Below are positions 24,040 to 35,699 of a stretch of 64,000 bases of DNA, one piece after another. Below the pieces are notes generated by a model. That model did no database searches and was not told the DNA's origin. It saw only the letters and a program-made list of their open reading frames with translations. The translations under genes were made by a program, and so were the position numbers. Position 1 is the stretch's first letter. Every line of letters starts with the position of its first letter. The stretch is taken from assembly GCA_028023455.1 (NCBI GenBank), contig JAQFVV010006727.1:334501-398500 (forward strand). The letters are read 5' to 3'. Source of the DNA: Epiperipatus broadwayi. Lineage: Eukaryota > Onychophora > Udeonychophora > Euonychophora > Peripatidae.

Positions 24040-24935
24040 TTGTTAAAAGTTAAAAAAAGTATTATTAAGATATTCAAAACCTTAACAAAAAAATCACCTT
24101 ATGGGAAGCATACAATATAATCAACTATAATCAACAACCCATAAAAACCAGCCTAAAAGTAACCAACCAAAGACTCATTTCACATTTTAAAAGATGGAGT
24201 CTGGAACCCAAATTCCTTGACTTCATCATTAAAATAAATCTTAATGCGCTTCCCATGAATTGGTTCCTTTATCACCGAAGAGGTTTTACCAGCATTGACC
24301 CTATATGTGGTCTGTGTGCTCGTGAAGATGAAACCATAGACCATATTATACACCGGTGCCCAAGACTTAAAATACTGAAAGATATAATTATAATCAATTC
24401 CAACATAAGACCTGATATGATTTTCTCACTTGAAAATGCCATTCATAATGGGTTTTTTTCAATAATAAGGCTTTCTACCTTTGTCCTTTATTCCATATGG
24501 ATAGTGAGATGCAAAACTCTCATGGAATTACCCCCACCACAAATCATACCATTGTTTTATCAAACACTCAAAAAAATCAAGAAACGTGACCAGCTCCTGG
24601 CCTCCAGTAAAGTCTTTGATGACACCTGGTCTTTAACTGCACTTTCCTTTTCCTGATTATCAACTCCCACCTACCCAGCATTATAGAATAGGAAATTCTA
24701 AAAGAAAATATTCATGTTTATATAAAAAATGCTTATTCCATTAATCAAGTTATTAGAATCTCATCACTATACCTAACCACATAAGAGTATAACAATTGTA
24801 CTCTCATAACAAAATCTAGCCAGATAACAAATAGAACATTATACAATCATATTATTGTACAATTTATTCATTTATCTATCCTTTATTAGTATGTAATCAC
24901 TATTTATTGTTAATAAAATTTTTATTGAAATGAAA
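24040..24935 (+). mobile_element. Tx1/L1-like LINE, 3' part
   Basis: 5'-truncated tail of a LINE homologous to 59410-60540. Both encode a LIKI(I/N)L.ALP...FL...RG...I.P.C phrase, then a Cys/His knuckle, then a RL(S/A)TF(V/I)..SIW.(V/A)R block. The 3' end has AATAAA at 24912-24917 followed by TTTTTATTGAAATG, matching the other copy's AATAAAGTTTTAATTTTGAA. It starts just downstream of a fold-back MITE. The open part (24255-24656) is described separately. Confidence 0.7.
24255..24656 (+). pseudogene. LINE C-terminal zinc-knuckle domain (133 codons open)
   Basis: Residues 19-40 read CGLCAREDETIDHIIHRC, a C-x2-C...H...C knuckle like the zf-RVT domain at the end of LINE reverse transcriptases. IIRLSTFVLYSIWIVRC follows, and the frame ends at TGA. 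It is among the longest open frames in the window, but it is only the end of a LINE polyprotein with the polymerase missing. The ATG is probably not a true start: homologous sequence extends upstream in frame (about 24210-24254). Confidence 0.75.
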
Positions 24936-24939
24936 TGAA

Positions 24940-27478
24940 CATATTCAAAATATGTTCCACTATTTAAAAATAAATAAACAAATTCTTTCTAACATTATAT
25001 TAATTAGTGTAATTGGTATTTCTGTAGAGAAATAATTTATTTTTCTATTAATTTTTTCATTAAAGAATTTAAAAGATTTATTTTAGTCAGAGCTAAAGCT
25101 AAAAAAAAATGCCTACAAATAAAATAGACATTCCAAGATGCTAATGATGCTACTAGGTGTCATTATAGTTATTTAGGCTGATAGAAGACTCTATTAGGTG
25201 AAATTAATAAGACCGGTAGCTCAAACTTTTAAGTAATAAAGTTATTGGATTAATCATTTAATAATGCATTATAGTACCAGTTTCAAAATGAGAGCTGATT
25301 CAGAAATGACTATGACATCATTTATGTAAATTACTTTCTATTAAAAATTTTAAGTCCTGTATAACAAATATGATAATATATTTTGTAATATTTATTTATC
25401 TTATTGATTTACATTTTTTTTTTCCAAAAATAAAAAATAATAAAAAAGTCAAGAACTCTCATTCTATGCCAGATTAAGTAAAATATAGAAAAAGTATGAC
25501 CAGTTAAACAAATGTAATGAAAGGAAAAAATAGGATGAGAAAGTGCCTTTAATTTATAGCAAAATAAAATACTTTAAGTTATAAAAGCAAGAACACAAGA
25601 ATAAATTTAATTAAAAAGTGGTGAGTGATTGGAAGACTATAGTACAGATTATGACATAAATAATACACCTTCACTTCTGTAAACAGAAAAATAAGCTACC
25701 GATGAAAAAGTTTATAATAATGAAAAATAAAAATATAAAAACTATAATTAGTTAAAATCTGGCAAAAAATATAAACTAATGAATTACTAACTGAATTTCT
25801 AAAAACTATCTCTTAAAACAAGTTTGAGAGAACTAACTGATATTTGAAATTTTATACAGGAAATTCTCAACATCATAAATCCAGACCTATATAAACAATT
25901 CCCATCATATATAAACAGCAAAAAATTCAAAATAAATGAGGTATAATTTAAAGTAAAAAATAGTTTATTTTTCTCAAGACTGTGTTAACATTTCTTGAAT
26001 GTTCTATTTTCATGTGTTAATCATGTATATACATATTCTGCATTCATGGTAACATGCTTCTGAATAGAAATCTCATTTTAGCTAACACTTTGACTTCAAA
26101 TAAAATGCATGTAAAAGACAACCTAAACATAACTCAGAAGAATGACCAGTGAATTTTCTTTTAATAGTCATAATTCCTTTAAAAAAAAAGTCATATGACA
26201 GTAAAACATGATGCTTTTAGAACAATTAGCTTAATCACAGATACAACTGAATTATTGTAGGAAATATTAAATAATACATTAATGTTAAATAGTTTGGATT
26301 TAAAAATGAGAATGGAATTACAGAGATAATTGAAGAAGCAGTATTTATTCTGATGATCTTGAAAAGGCTTTTAGTAAACTGGCTTATTTTGTTAATGTTT
26401 TGAAGCACTGAAAAGAGAGAGGTCCATAAAGTAAAATGAATATGAATCAGAAGATATTTATAAAATTGTTACTGAAATGAGATATAGACAAGAGTATGAG
26501 CAATTGGTATTATTACTTCCTGATTTTTTTAATATGTATTTAAAAGCATTATTAAATAAATGCTTGTCTTGATTAGAATAGAGCTACAACTAGAGTTACA
26601 AAAGCTATAAATAAACACTGTGATAATAATTGATTCCCCTAACCTTCTAAAATACTTTGATGAATTTAAACTTTGAAAATGGCTAACACTTGAAGAAGCA
26701 ATAAAGAGATAACTGATACTCAAATAAGAATTATTGATATAAGTAAACAACAATTTGGTAAATTTTCAATTGAAATAACACAATGAATATATACAATATA
26801 TATATATATATATATTTAAAAAATGACCACTATCTACTAAATAACTGTATTTCTGTAAAGGATTAAACATATAGTTGAAATAACAAGGATAAGGAAAGCT
26901 ATAAAACAGAACAAAAATCTCAAAACTAACTCAGCATTATAAAGAAATTGTTTCAACGATATGAAATAAAGATAGCATTATTATTCAAAAAAGAGATGAT
27001 ATCATGAAATGTGTGGAAGAGCTCAACAAAAAATATGTACTCATTTATTACTATAGAGAATTAAAAAAAAAAAAAAAGTAGTTTCTTCAATTACGATTAT
27101 ATCTTTTGAAATTCGCTCCAAGAAATAATGTAATTATTATAAATATTTTAAAAGAAGCAAGTGAAAAAAAAAAGAAATTGTTAGCATATATATATAAACT
27201 GTCTAAATTATAAAAATGTATCAGCTGATTGGAAGAATCTTATAATAATATTGATAATTAATAAGTCAAGATAAAGACATTTCTACTTTACTGCCATCTA
27301 ATATGAGCTAAAGTATGCAGTGATTACCAAATGCATATAAAAATCCAATCCTTAGTATTTAAATTCCATATAAATACATGTTTAGAATATACAGAATCAC
27401 AGTCATGCACATTAAAAACCCAATATTATCATGGATTCTTACAGTAAAAATTATTTAAGCTCTAAAAAGTTTGAAAAC
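24940..27478. other. AT-rich sequence, no clear feature
   Basis: A short (TA)n at about 26800-26817 and poly(A) runs only. No coding bias or repeat boundary recognised. Confidence 0.5.
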
Positions 27479-27489
27479 CAGAAATCATG

Positions 27490-27599
27490 TCTTGCATTGG
27501 TGGTCGAAAGGTCAGCGCGACTGCCTTGCATTTGCAGGCAGTTGCCCGAGTTGCGGGTTCGCATCCCGGCTGATACTATGACACTTAAAAAAAAAAAAA
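27490..27599 (+). repeat. tRNA-derived SINE (family 1) with perfect 11-bp target duplication
   Basis: Flanked by CAGAAATCATG at 27479-27489 and 27600-27610. The body has an A box TGGTCGAAAGG (27501-27511) and a B box GGTTCGCATCC (27556-27566), then CTATGACACTT and A12. Sister copies lie at 48405-48505 (minus) and 60737-60855. The tRNA-like cloverleaf with a stray extra loop, the tail and the target duplication mark it as a SINE and not a tRNA gene. Pol III boxes look intact. A LINE-type enzyme would supply mobility. Confidence 0.85.
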
Positions 27600-27614
27600 C
27601 AGAAATCATGACAA

Positions 27615-28845
27615 AAAAAAATTATGATGTTAAGAATTTTGAAAAGAATAAATGAAAAGTTAAATTTGATATATACATTTTCATAATATACATACAAACA
27701 TTTCCCACAAAGGCTTCAAAAGCCTCAGCAACTAAATTAAGAATAAAGTTTCTATAACTTTTCTTTTTTTGCTAAAACCAAAGAATGAATGAATTAGTAT
27801 GATCATATAAATATTTTGTCTAAGATGTGTAAAAATTTAGTTTTACATCTCACAACTAAAAGTGTTATATAATTCTACAACAAACTGTAAAAATATAATT
27901 CCCAAGTATATTTAAAATATTAAAGCTTTAATAGCATTTATGTTAGTCGATAAGTATTTCAAAATTTGCAATGAAGAAGTACAATTTTCTCAATCTATAG
28001 TATATGTGAGGAAAAATAACTTTTAAAAAGAATAGAGGAAAACTAATAATGTGAGATAGTTGTTTGCCCATTCAGTTCAAATAACTCATATAATAAATAA
28101 CTTGGTTGAAATATTGAAAGCAGTATATTTATAATCAAGATGTGCATTTCATATAGACAGTTGATTACATGAATTGTGAGAAAAGATTCACACTTTTTTG
28201 ATGAAAAACAGTGATAACTGAAATACATTAAGAACAAGAAAAATATTTTAATAAAATTTTCGAGCAAAATTGGAGCAAATTTCTTTACAAATAGAATATA
28301 TTTTCTTAATATTATGTATATTACTGATGTTTTGTTTAAATATAGTTTTATAGCATAATAAATCAATTGTAAACCTTTTATAGCTTTATAACTATAGCAT
28401 AAGTCTGGTTATCATACTTTTTTTATTCATCAACTAATTCATTCTATACTTTGTATTAATTTCAAACTTCATTTAGTAATTTCTTAAAACACTGTAGGTT
28501 TTAGAAAACAAAAAAGGCCTTAAATAGCTGAAAGAAAGCTAAAAATCATCAGAACAGTCGAAGTATTTGGAAACTAGCAAGCTACAATTAAATTTGAAAT
28601 AATGGGAACATAGCTTATGGCAAGAATAACTACAAAGAAAGCTATGTTAATAAATTATATATTTCAAATAAAACAATGAAAAAAAAAACATTCTAAATAA
28701 ACTTGCAAAAAATTAAAAAAAAAATTAGTGCATAAAAATACGAATACAGATTACTATACATGGATCTTACTTTTTCTTTTCTGTAGTACAAAAAATAGGG
28801 AGCACTTTTTCTGCGAGTGAATAAAGTATATATATATCCATAAAC
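27615..28845. other. AT-rich sequence, no feature seen
   Basis: Open frames of 80-107 codons here have low-complexity F/I/Y/S-rich translations typical of AT-rich noncoding DNA. Confidence 0.5.
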
Positions 28846-28849
28846 TTTA

Positions 28850-28942
28850 TCAACGAAGGGAGCTTGAAAATCTATGTTCAAATCCCCTATAATTATATTT
28901 AAACTCCAAGCAAATGAATTATGCTTGTATTTCAAATATTAT
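28850..28942 (+). repeat. tRNA-derived SINE (family 2), decayed
   Basis: GGAGCTTGAAAATC.ATGTTCAAATCCCC at about 28859-28886 matches two copies at 47.34 and 47.75 kb (GGAGCTTGAAAATTTGGGTT then CAAATCCC). The shared tail region includes CTTGTATTTCAA.ATT. GTTCAAATCC fits a Pol III B box. The A-box side is weak in this copy. Confidence 0.55.
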
Positions 28943-28944
28943 AT

Positions 28945-30590
28945 ATATATATATATAAGAAAGGTGTATTTGTTTAAAAAAAACTGATTTCAAAAAAGTT
29001 TAGACCATGTTTGTATGATTTTAAATAATATAACAATATATTATATACAGTGTAATGAATTTCAAAAAATTGCCTTTTATTTTGCAAAAATAATTGTATC
29101 ATTTTAAGAACAACTGCAATTAAAGTTGTTCTGATTTTTGAAAGACAAAAAAGCAGCGTAAAGCGTAACTGCCATGTCCATGGTATTATGAACACTAATT
29201 GTAGGTGGATTGTCTCTATATAAATATGATATGTAATATTTAGCTGTGACATTAGACACTAGTAAGAATGACCCAGACTCCAAAGCATAAGATATATAGA
29301 CTGTAATCCAACTCCGTCACCTCCGGTAAAAAAAATTTCATAACAATTCTCAAACAACAAACTATTCAATTGTTATTAGTAATTGGAACCAGAAAAATAC
29401 TATATATTGGGGACGTTGCTTTTTGTATATGACAAAACTGGTTTTGCATAAGTTAATAAATATAATAAAAAAAAAAGTAGAATCAAAATTGAAAGATATC
29501 GAAATTATTGCAAACAATGTGTACTTACTACAGAAGACAAGAAATATGAAAAAAACTTTTCTGAATACATCAAAAATACAAAATAAATATATTTTTTTTC
29601 AAACTTATTTATTTTTAAATAAGATATTCGTGATAGAGAAAATATGACTTTAGTTTTTGTTCATTTTGAACTTTTAATTTGTGAAAGAATACATATAAAG
29701 TGTTAGAGAGTAAAACTTTAAAATGGTTACAATTGATATTTAAAAATGGAATGTAAAAAAATAATAATCTGAAGGACAAAGATTAAGTTAACTTCAATTT
29801 AAAATGAGTGAAAAGTTAAGCTAATTGAAACAAAAGAAAATCTAAATGTTTGCTTAAAAATGAGCCCCCACCCCGGGCAGTTTTAAAAGACTACAAATTG
29901 TTATAATTGTTAGGTACATCATTCCAGATATGTTAGATTATGAGTATAAATGGTTAATGTTAAAAAAGTAAATCTTGTATATATATATACAGGAGATGCT
30001 GGTCAACCACAATATGTACGGCTTGAAAATAATATATTTGTTTTATCAAACTCAAATGATCGATATGACTAGGGGAGAGAATTATATTTTACTGTAAGTT
30101 AGTGTTATTGAACAAAACACACATATTTCTAATTATCTGATTTTTGTTCTATTTATTAGATTTTATAGCACACGAGTAGGATACAAGATTCTCAAATCCA
30201 AATTATAAATATTGGGCAGTTTGTCATTACTGATCCAAACAGGTCCAATTGGGCTTAAATTCCTTCTAGAAATTGTTTACATAATTAATTATAGATATCA
30301 CTTTTTTCAATTATATAGTATAGTGAAAATATTACATTTGCTTTTGCTGTAAACTAAATGTGAACTGGGATTGCAGACTATTTTATCATACATAAAAATT
30401 AAATCTTTATTGTTACTGTCCTTCTGCAATCATACGATGATACTCTTTCAAAGTTTGAAGTGGTTCCCCAATAGATTAATAATTAATTTCATGGGTCTTT
30501 ACAATGACTAATGGATTTTTAATATGCTATAAAAAACATATTTAAAAAAATGTATGGGTTATGTGATATAAATATGACATAATTATCTCT
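28945..30590. other. AT-rich sequence, no feature seen
   Basis: Only short runs (for example a CCCCCACCCCGGG patch at 29865) break the AT-rich background. Confidence 0.5.
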
Positions 30591-30594
30591 TGGA

Positions 30595-30725
30595 AAGATG
30601 CATGAGATTTGCATAAAAAGCTGAATTTGCTTTGAACTGTGTACTTTTGGCAAGATGCATGAGTTTTATATAGAGAAACTAAATTTAAAGTAGTTATCAT
30701 TTTAGCAAAGATGAATGAGCTATAT
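30595..30725. repeat. Decayed minisatellite, three units of 56-57 bp
   Basis: AAGATGCATGAG, AAGATGCATGAG and AAGATGAATGAG start at 30595, 30652 and 30708. Each is followed by a diverged TTT.CATA...A..CT.AATTT segment. It ends just before the second solo LTR. Confidence 0.6.
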
Positions 30726-30800
30726 ATATTTTGGTGCCCAACTGCATGACATGAATAGGAAGCACAATATTTAAGATTAATCTATCCCACATAATCCTAT

Positions 30801-32854
30801 TGTAACGAGACAGCGTTACATCAGTATTAAATCTAGGAAGCAGAGATCAGAACGGGACAAATCGATAAACACACACACACCAGCAAGCAACCTAAAACAC
30901 TCGTAATTTTATTTTCGTAACTTGGAATAGTTTTCTTCCTCCCATAAATACATTTATAAAACACATTGATAAAATACAGACGGTAAACGTCTAATTAAAT
31001 GATTAAAGCTTTCAGATAATAAAAAATAATAACAAAACATAATTTGCTCTCCTAAATAATAAAATATCATATGCTCTCCTAAATAGTAAAATATAATTGT
31101 CAATCAAAAACACCACGGGGAATTTAAAAATGTTATTTTAGAAATATAGTTTTAACTAGAATAAAACTTAGAGAAAAGATTTGAGGGAAAGATAAAATGC
31201 TCGACTTCTAAATTTAAAATAGCTTGTATTGTTCTGGTAAAACACACGCACACACGCATGCATTCGAGGTGTGAAGGATAAGGTTGGTTGAGTGAGATTG
31301 CAAAATGAGATTGTCTCAAAATAAATATTGCCTTTAGCACAAAGAGTGAGTGAACAGGTAGCTCAAACGCGGACCTGAACGACAACTCCAGGAGCAAGGA
31401 ACTCTGGGGGTAGATTGGATCCCAAGATATGGATCAACCCTTATAAATACCAGTCAAAACCTATTCAATGGTTCGATTAGATTCATTCCGATTGATACAT
31501 TATCATTGCTGTTGTTTCTTCTCAGTATTCCGAGTTATCACCTACTCGTTTTATTCCGATGCTTATGCTTTTATTTTAACAATAAAATTGTTCTGAATTA
31601 GCTTGATTTATTCCTCAGTTTGAAGATGATCATTATGAAATTAATACCAAGAGCGTCGACTGTCATGAGGGGCTAATAAAGCCTTCGTGACTGATCGGCG
31701 CTCCGCTACTGAAATATCTCCGAAGCTATGAAATTCCGATAACATCGTCGTGTGAAGTTGATGCTCCTAATAATAGAAATGTTCCGTGAAATACCCAAAC
31801 TCGTCCAGACCAATCAATGTTCATTGTAACCAAGACAAATCCTAGGTAAATATGTTTTATATTATGTTCACTCACTCAATTTAGAAACTCATAAGGCAAT
31901 CTCGTAATTAACCAACATAAATTTGCACAAACAAATCTTAAAACTTTCCTCATCATGATAGTTTATCTTTGTTACAGAACTTTGTAAACATGAACTTTGA
32001 ACTTAAGCGAAACTCAGGAAAGATAATATATTTTATCAACTAGAAAGGAACTTTATCTCGTTATTCGCATTATGTTATGACTAATTATGATTCTCTGTGA
32101 GCGTGAATGTATGTGCGCGTGTGTAATAAATCCATTAATAATGTTTTCTTTTCATATTTAATAAATTTGTCAATATCTCATCAAGTCGAGCATTTCTCAA
32201 ATCTTTTCACACACACTCAAAACCGTAATTTATTTATTTTTAATGACTTATCTTTGAAGTATATTTAGTTAAATTTAATTTTCATTTCGATTTATTTACT
32301 GTATTAATTATGTCAACATCGTGCCGTAAGTCACGATGTTTCTTATTTAACCTTAGTTAAGATAGATCTAAGAGCGGGCGGGTCTAGAATCAATCAAAGT
32401 AAACGTCAAATAATTATATTATATACGATAAATCGGGGATGAACTTGTAAGCCTTGTGTTGAGGCGTAAACGAACCACCTCATAGGTCAGTGACAACCAA
32501 TAAATGAATCTTATGCCGTAGTCGAGTAATTAGAAAACCATGCTGATTTTTCATTAGCGGACAATGCGTCTTTTCCGGGAGGAGTCGTCCTAGAACAATC
32601 AGGTAACAACCTTGAGAAACCTTGTTGGTCCATGCTGGGAGTTTTGAGCTAGTGGGTGGGATTAGACTTCGAAATCGTTTTGACATGATGTAAGGTGATG
32701 CGAGTAATTAAAATCAACTTAAATAATCGTATCTGGCGCCCCCTTATGTGGATCGTGAATAACTGTCAATGTAAGAAAATAAATAAAGCCTTACGCTATG
32801 TCATGTTTATTTCGAAGCCCGTAATCTCGGTTATATAGATAGGGCCCGGTTACA
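30801..32854. mobile_element. Solo LTR (2,054 bp), relative of the 13.98-kb LTR
   Basis: Starts TGTAACGAGACAGCGTTACA, ends CCCGGTTACA, and is flanked by CTAT at 30797-30800 and 32855-32858. It shares with 13975-15928 the palindromic first 20 bases, a CTGGCGCC block near the end (32733; 15735) and a late AATAAA (32782-32787). The middles are strongly diverged, so they are different subfamilies. Its G+C is higher than in the flanks. The 61-81-codon frames inside look random. LTRs near 2 kb are long for Ty3-like elements. Confidence 0.65.
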
Positions 32855-33279
32855 CTATATATATTAAAAAAAATTTTTTTATATTTTTAATCATCACAGT
32901 TTCGGCTAACCCAATGAATTGGCATGACTAACCCATAGCTTGATCTTGCATATCATAGATTTTGATATCCAACCCTGACAATTTTAAACCACTTGTATCT
33001 GAGATTAGTAAGTCATTTAAATATTTTTTTATGTATAAGACATTACTAGGCATTTCAATAATTCTATTTGAGTAAACAAGAAACATATTGTGAGTGCTTA
33101 GTTGATGTATTTTTAAAAAGCCTTGATCAATAAAACTTGCCTAGAAGTAGATGTTAACTATAAAATAATAATTAGTCATATAAATAACCCACATTTTATT
33201 TTGATAGTGAATAATTACGTTTATATATATATATATTATTTAAATATAATTAGGGAAAACCCTAAGGTAGCAACAGGCT

Positions 33280-34005
33280 AGACATGAGTATGTCCAATAA
33301 GATGAGGATAATGATCACAAGATTTGATGATATTGATACAAATTTTGAAGGCATTGATATAAATTTCAGAGCAGAAAACAGATTTTAATAAGAATTTGGA
33401 AGATATTGATAAAAAATTCAGAGAATTGAAAGATAAAGTTAATGTTAAGTTCAATGCATCTGACATATGATTTGAAGAATTTGAGCAAGATTTGAAACAA
33501 AATTGAAAGTGTCAGATTATCAATATAACATGAGGTTTGAAGAAATGAGAAAAGTAAACAAAATACTAAAAAATAAAGAAGCTTTTGAAATTGAGGTACA
33601 AGTTAAAGTTGAAGATATTATAATAAAATCACATAGCAAGTATCACAAATTAGTAAAAGGACCATGGTATTTTAAAGAGGAGATAAGAAGTTTACAAAAA
33701 AAATCAAAGGAACATGGGATGTTAATGAAAAAATAAAAATATCCACTATGAGTTAGAGAGTAATGAGGCAATCATACAAAAGAAATTTTAGGAAAACATT
33801 TTAGATAGGGGACATAAAATGATAAGAGCAGAGCCATATGATAGCTGATGAAAAGGATACTATTGGGTCTGGAATCATAAACCTGTTCATCCAAAAGAAG
33901 AAAAAAAACCATTACAGGTGCAATCAATAGATAGAAAAATTTATTAAAATGAATATAATAAGAGGACTTAGCCTACCACTAAATAATAATAATGTTGGTA
34001 TAGGT
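33280..34005 (+). pseudogene. 5' half of an unidentified coding relic, split by a hAT insertion
   Basis: The plus strand is A+G-rich and gives charged, coiled-coil-like text (RFDDIDTNFEGIDINF; EDIDKKFRELKDK; then in 33503-33736 MRFEEMRKVNKILKN and KYHKLVKGPWYFKEEI). Frameshifts and stops interrupt it. The hAT starts at 34006, and similar A+G-rich sequence resumes at 37736. I do not recognise the protein. It could be a gene of an unknown mobile element or a dead host gene. Confidence 0.35.
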
Positions 34006-34583
34006 CAGATGTGCCCAATCTTTTAGAACCTAAGAGGTACTTTTTATTTTACAAATAAATGGTTATCGACTAAATGAAAAAAAAAGTAAAATGAACAATT
34101 TATAAATGAATCTGAATAAATATAGTTAAAATTTTAAACAAATTTATTTAATGTGATGATTGACATTGAATATTATTAGCTATTTTTGAATAATTTGGTT
34201 CGTAATTAGAAACAGCCAGGCATAAACAGTCATTAAGATGATTTTCAGTCATATGAGTACAATATTTAAATTTTATATAGTTCATATGAAAAAATGATGA
34301 TTCACATAAATATGTGGATGCAAAACATGAATAAAGTCTAAGATATGCATCTTTCAATAGCGGATAATTTTCAATGATAATATCCTTTCATATATCAAAT
34401 TGATTATGTGATTTCAATCTAATGTCATTTTGTTGTTCAATTAATTGCATTTCCAAGCTACCTATGTCTATATTAAATACTTCTGTGATTAGTACAGAGC
34501 AAAACTCTCCATACAGTATTGCCACCTGTGCTAAACAGAGTAATCAATGGATGCCAGAAGGCTTGTGCATAAAATCTCTATCT

Positions 34584-34650
34584 AGTGCCTACTCATCCAA
34601 TATCCCCAGACTAGTTTCTGACCTTCATCAGTGAGAAGCTTTGGATCTTA
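34584..34650 (-). ncRNA. Hammerhead motif with truncated stem II, inverted copy A
   Basis: On the minus strand CTGATGA is followed by only AGGTCA and then GAAACTAGTC. The 7-nt loss removes one side of stem II while the rest of the core and stem I (CTCA/TGGG) remain. This copy is probably inactive or weak. Confidence 0.6.
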
Positions 34651-35005
34651 GAGCACTGCACCTAGATCTTAGGATCTAATGCAATTCTCCAGCAGCCACC
34701 TTTTATCTCAGCTTAACTACTAAACCATGAGAATGAAATTGAAAACACAAAAAATATTTTCAATCTAAGCTCAATAGCTTATATAGTCATATGGGTCTGA
34801 ACTCAGTTCAGCACCCAAAGCCAAAGACACCAAAATGTATGGGTGCTGAACTGAGTTCAGACCCATATGACTATATAAGCTATTGAGCTTAGATTGAAAA
34901 TATTTTTTGTGTTTTCAATTTCATTCTCATAGTTTTGTAGTTAAGTAGAGATAAAAGGTGGTTGCTAGAGGGTTGCATTAGATCCTAAGATCTAGATGCA
35001 GTGCT

Positions 35006-35072
35006 CTCAGATCCAAAGCCCCTCACTGACGAAGGTCACAAGCCAGAAACTAGTCTGGGGATATTGGATGAG
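35006..35072 (+). ncRNA. Hammerhead ribozyme motif (type I), copy B
   Basis: The core CTGACGA (35026-35032) and GAAA (35046-35049) are both present. GAAA is followed by CTAGTC with the expected cleavage after C35055 (triplet GTC). Stem I: CCTCA (35021-35025) pairs with TGGGG (35056-35060). After an internal loop, ATCCA (35011-35015) pairs with TGGAT (35065-35069), and CTC (35006-35008) with GAG (35070-35072). Stem II: GGT/GCC closed by loop CACAA, with an A-A pair next to the core. Stem III is the self-complementary ACTAGT with no loop, so it would cleave best as a dimer, as in Penelope and retrozyme hammerheads. Activity is untested. Confidence 0.75.
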
Positions 35073-35459
35073 TAGGCATTAGATAGGGATTTTATGCACA
35101 AGCCTTCTGGCATCCATTGATTACTCTGTTTAGCATAGGTGGTAATACTGTATGGAGAGTTTTGCTCTGTTTATCAACAATTAATGTGCTAGTATAGGAA
35201 ATGTGATCATGTGATGCTTAATGGTTTAACATCAATCCTGCCTAATAGGATAGTGGTGGCTATGGTTGTAAAAGAGCCAAAGACACCAAAATGTATGGGT
35301 GCTGAACTAAGTTCAGACCCATATGACTATATAAGCTATTGAGCTTAGATTGAAAATATTTTTTGTTTTCAATTTCATTCTCATAGTTTTGTAGTTAAGT
35401 AGAGATAAAAGGTGGTTGCTAGAGGGTTGCATTAGATCCTAAGATCTAGATCCAGTGCT

Positions 35460-35526
35460 CTCAGATCCAAAGCTCCTCACTGACGAAGGCCACAAGCCAG
35501 AAACTAGTCTGGGGATATTGGATGAA
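35460..35526 (+). ncRNA. Hammerhead ribozyme motif (type I), copy C
   Basis: Same layout as copy B, shifted by 454: CTGACGA at 35480-35486, stem II GGC/GCC around CACAA (better paired than in B), GAAA at 35500-35503, CTAGTC with cleavage expected after C35509, stem I CCTCA/TGGGG plus ATCCA/TGGAT. The B-to-C change T to C in stem II turns a G-U pair into G-C, which preserves the helix. Cleavage at both sites would release a 454-nt monomer (35056-35509). Confidence 0.75.
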
Positions 35527-35699
35527 TAGGCATTAGATAGGGATTTTATGCACAAGCCTTCTGGCATCCAGTGATTACTCTGTTTAGCACAGGTGGCAAT
35601 ACTGTGTGGAGAGTTTTGCTCTGTTTATATACAATTAATGTGCTAGTATAGGAAATGTGATCATGTGATGCTTAATGATTAGTACAGCTTGATTGTCTA

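Larger units (their letters stand above)
34494..35170. repeat. Large palindrome (323/330-nt arms, 24-nt spacer)
   Basis: The left arm 34494-34816 is the reverse complement of 34841-35170, apart from scattered substitutions and one 7-nt deletion in the left arm (the stem II region of its hammerhead). The junction reads GTTCAGCACCC / GGGTGCTGAAC. Transcripts from either strand would fold into a long double-stranded RNA. Confidence 0.9.
34498..35676 (+). mobile_element. Retrozyme/Penelope-pLTR-like composite repeat with hammerhead motifs
   Basis: Flanked by GATTAGTACAG at 34487-34497 and 35677-35687, an 11-bp target duplication inside the hAT. It has three copies of one unit: A inverted (34498-34816), B direct (34841-35274) and C direct (35275-35676). 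B and C start AGCCAAAGACACC 456 bp apart. A and B form a 323/330-nt palindrome (34494-34816/34841-35170) with a 24-nt spacer. B and C each hold a hammerhead motif, and A holds one with a shortened stem II. Decayed pieces of the unit end (GTATGGAGAGTTT) recur at 42265 and 55936. Direct and inverted partial copies with 6-17-bp duplications are known for Penelope-like pLTRs; tandem hammerhead units are known for retrozymes. Confidence 0.75.

Noticed and set aside
33215-33240. Short (TA)n as a functional element
   Set aside because: A common simple repeat without other signals.
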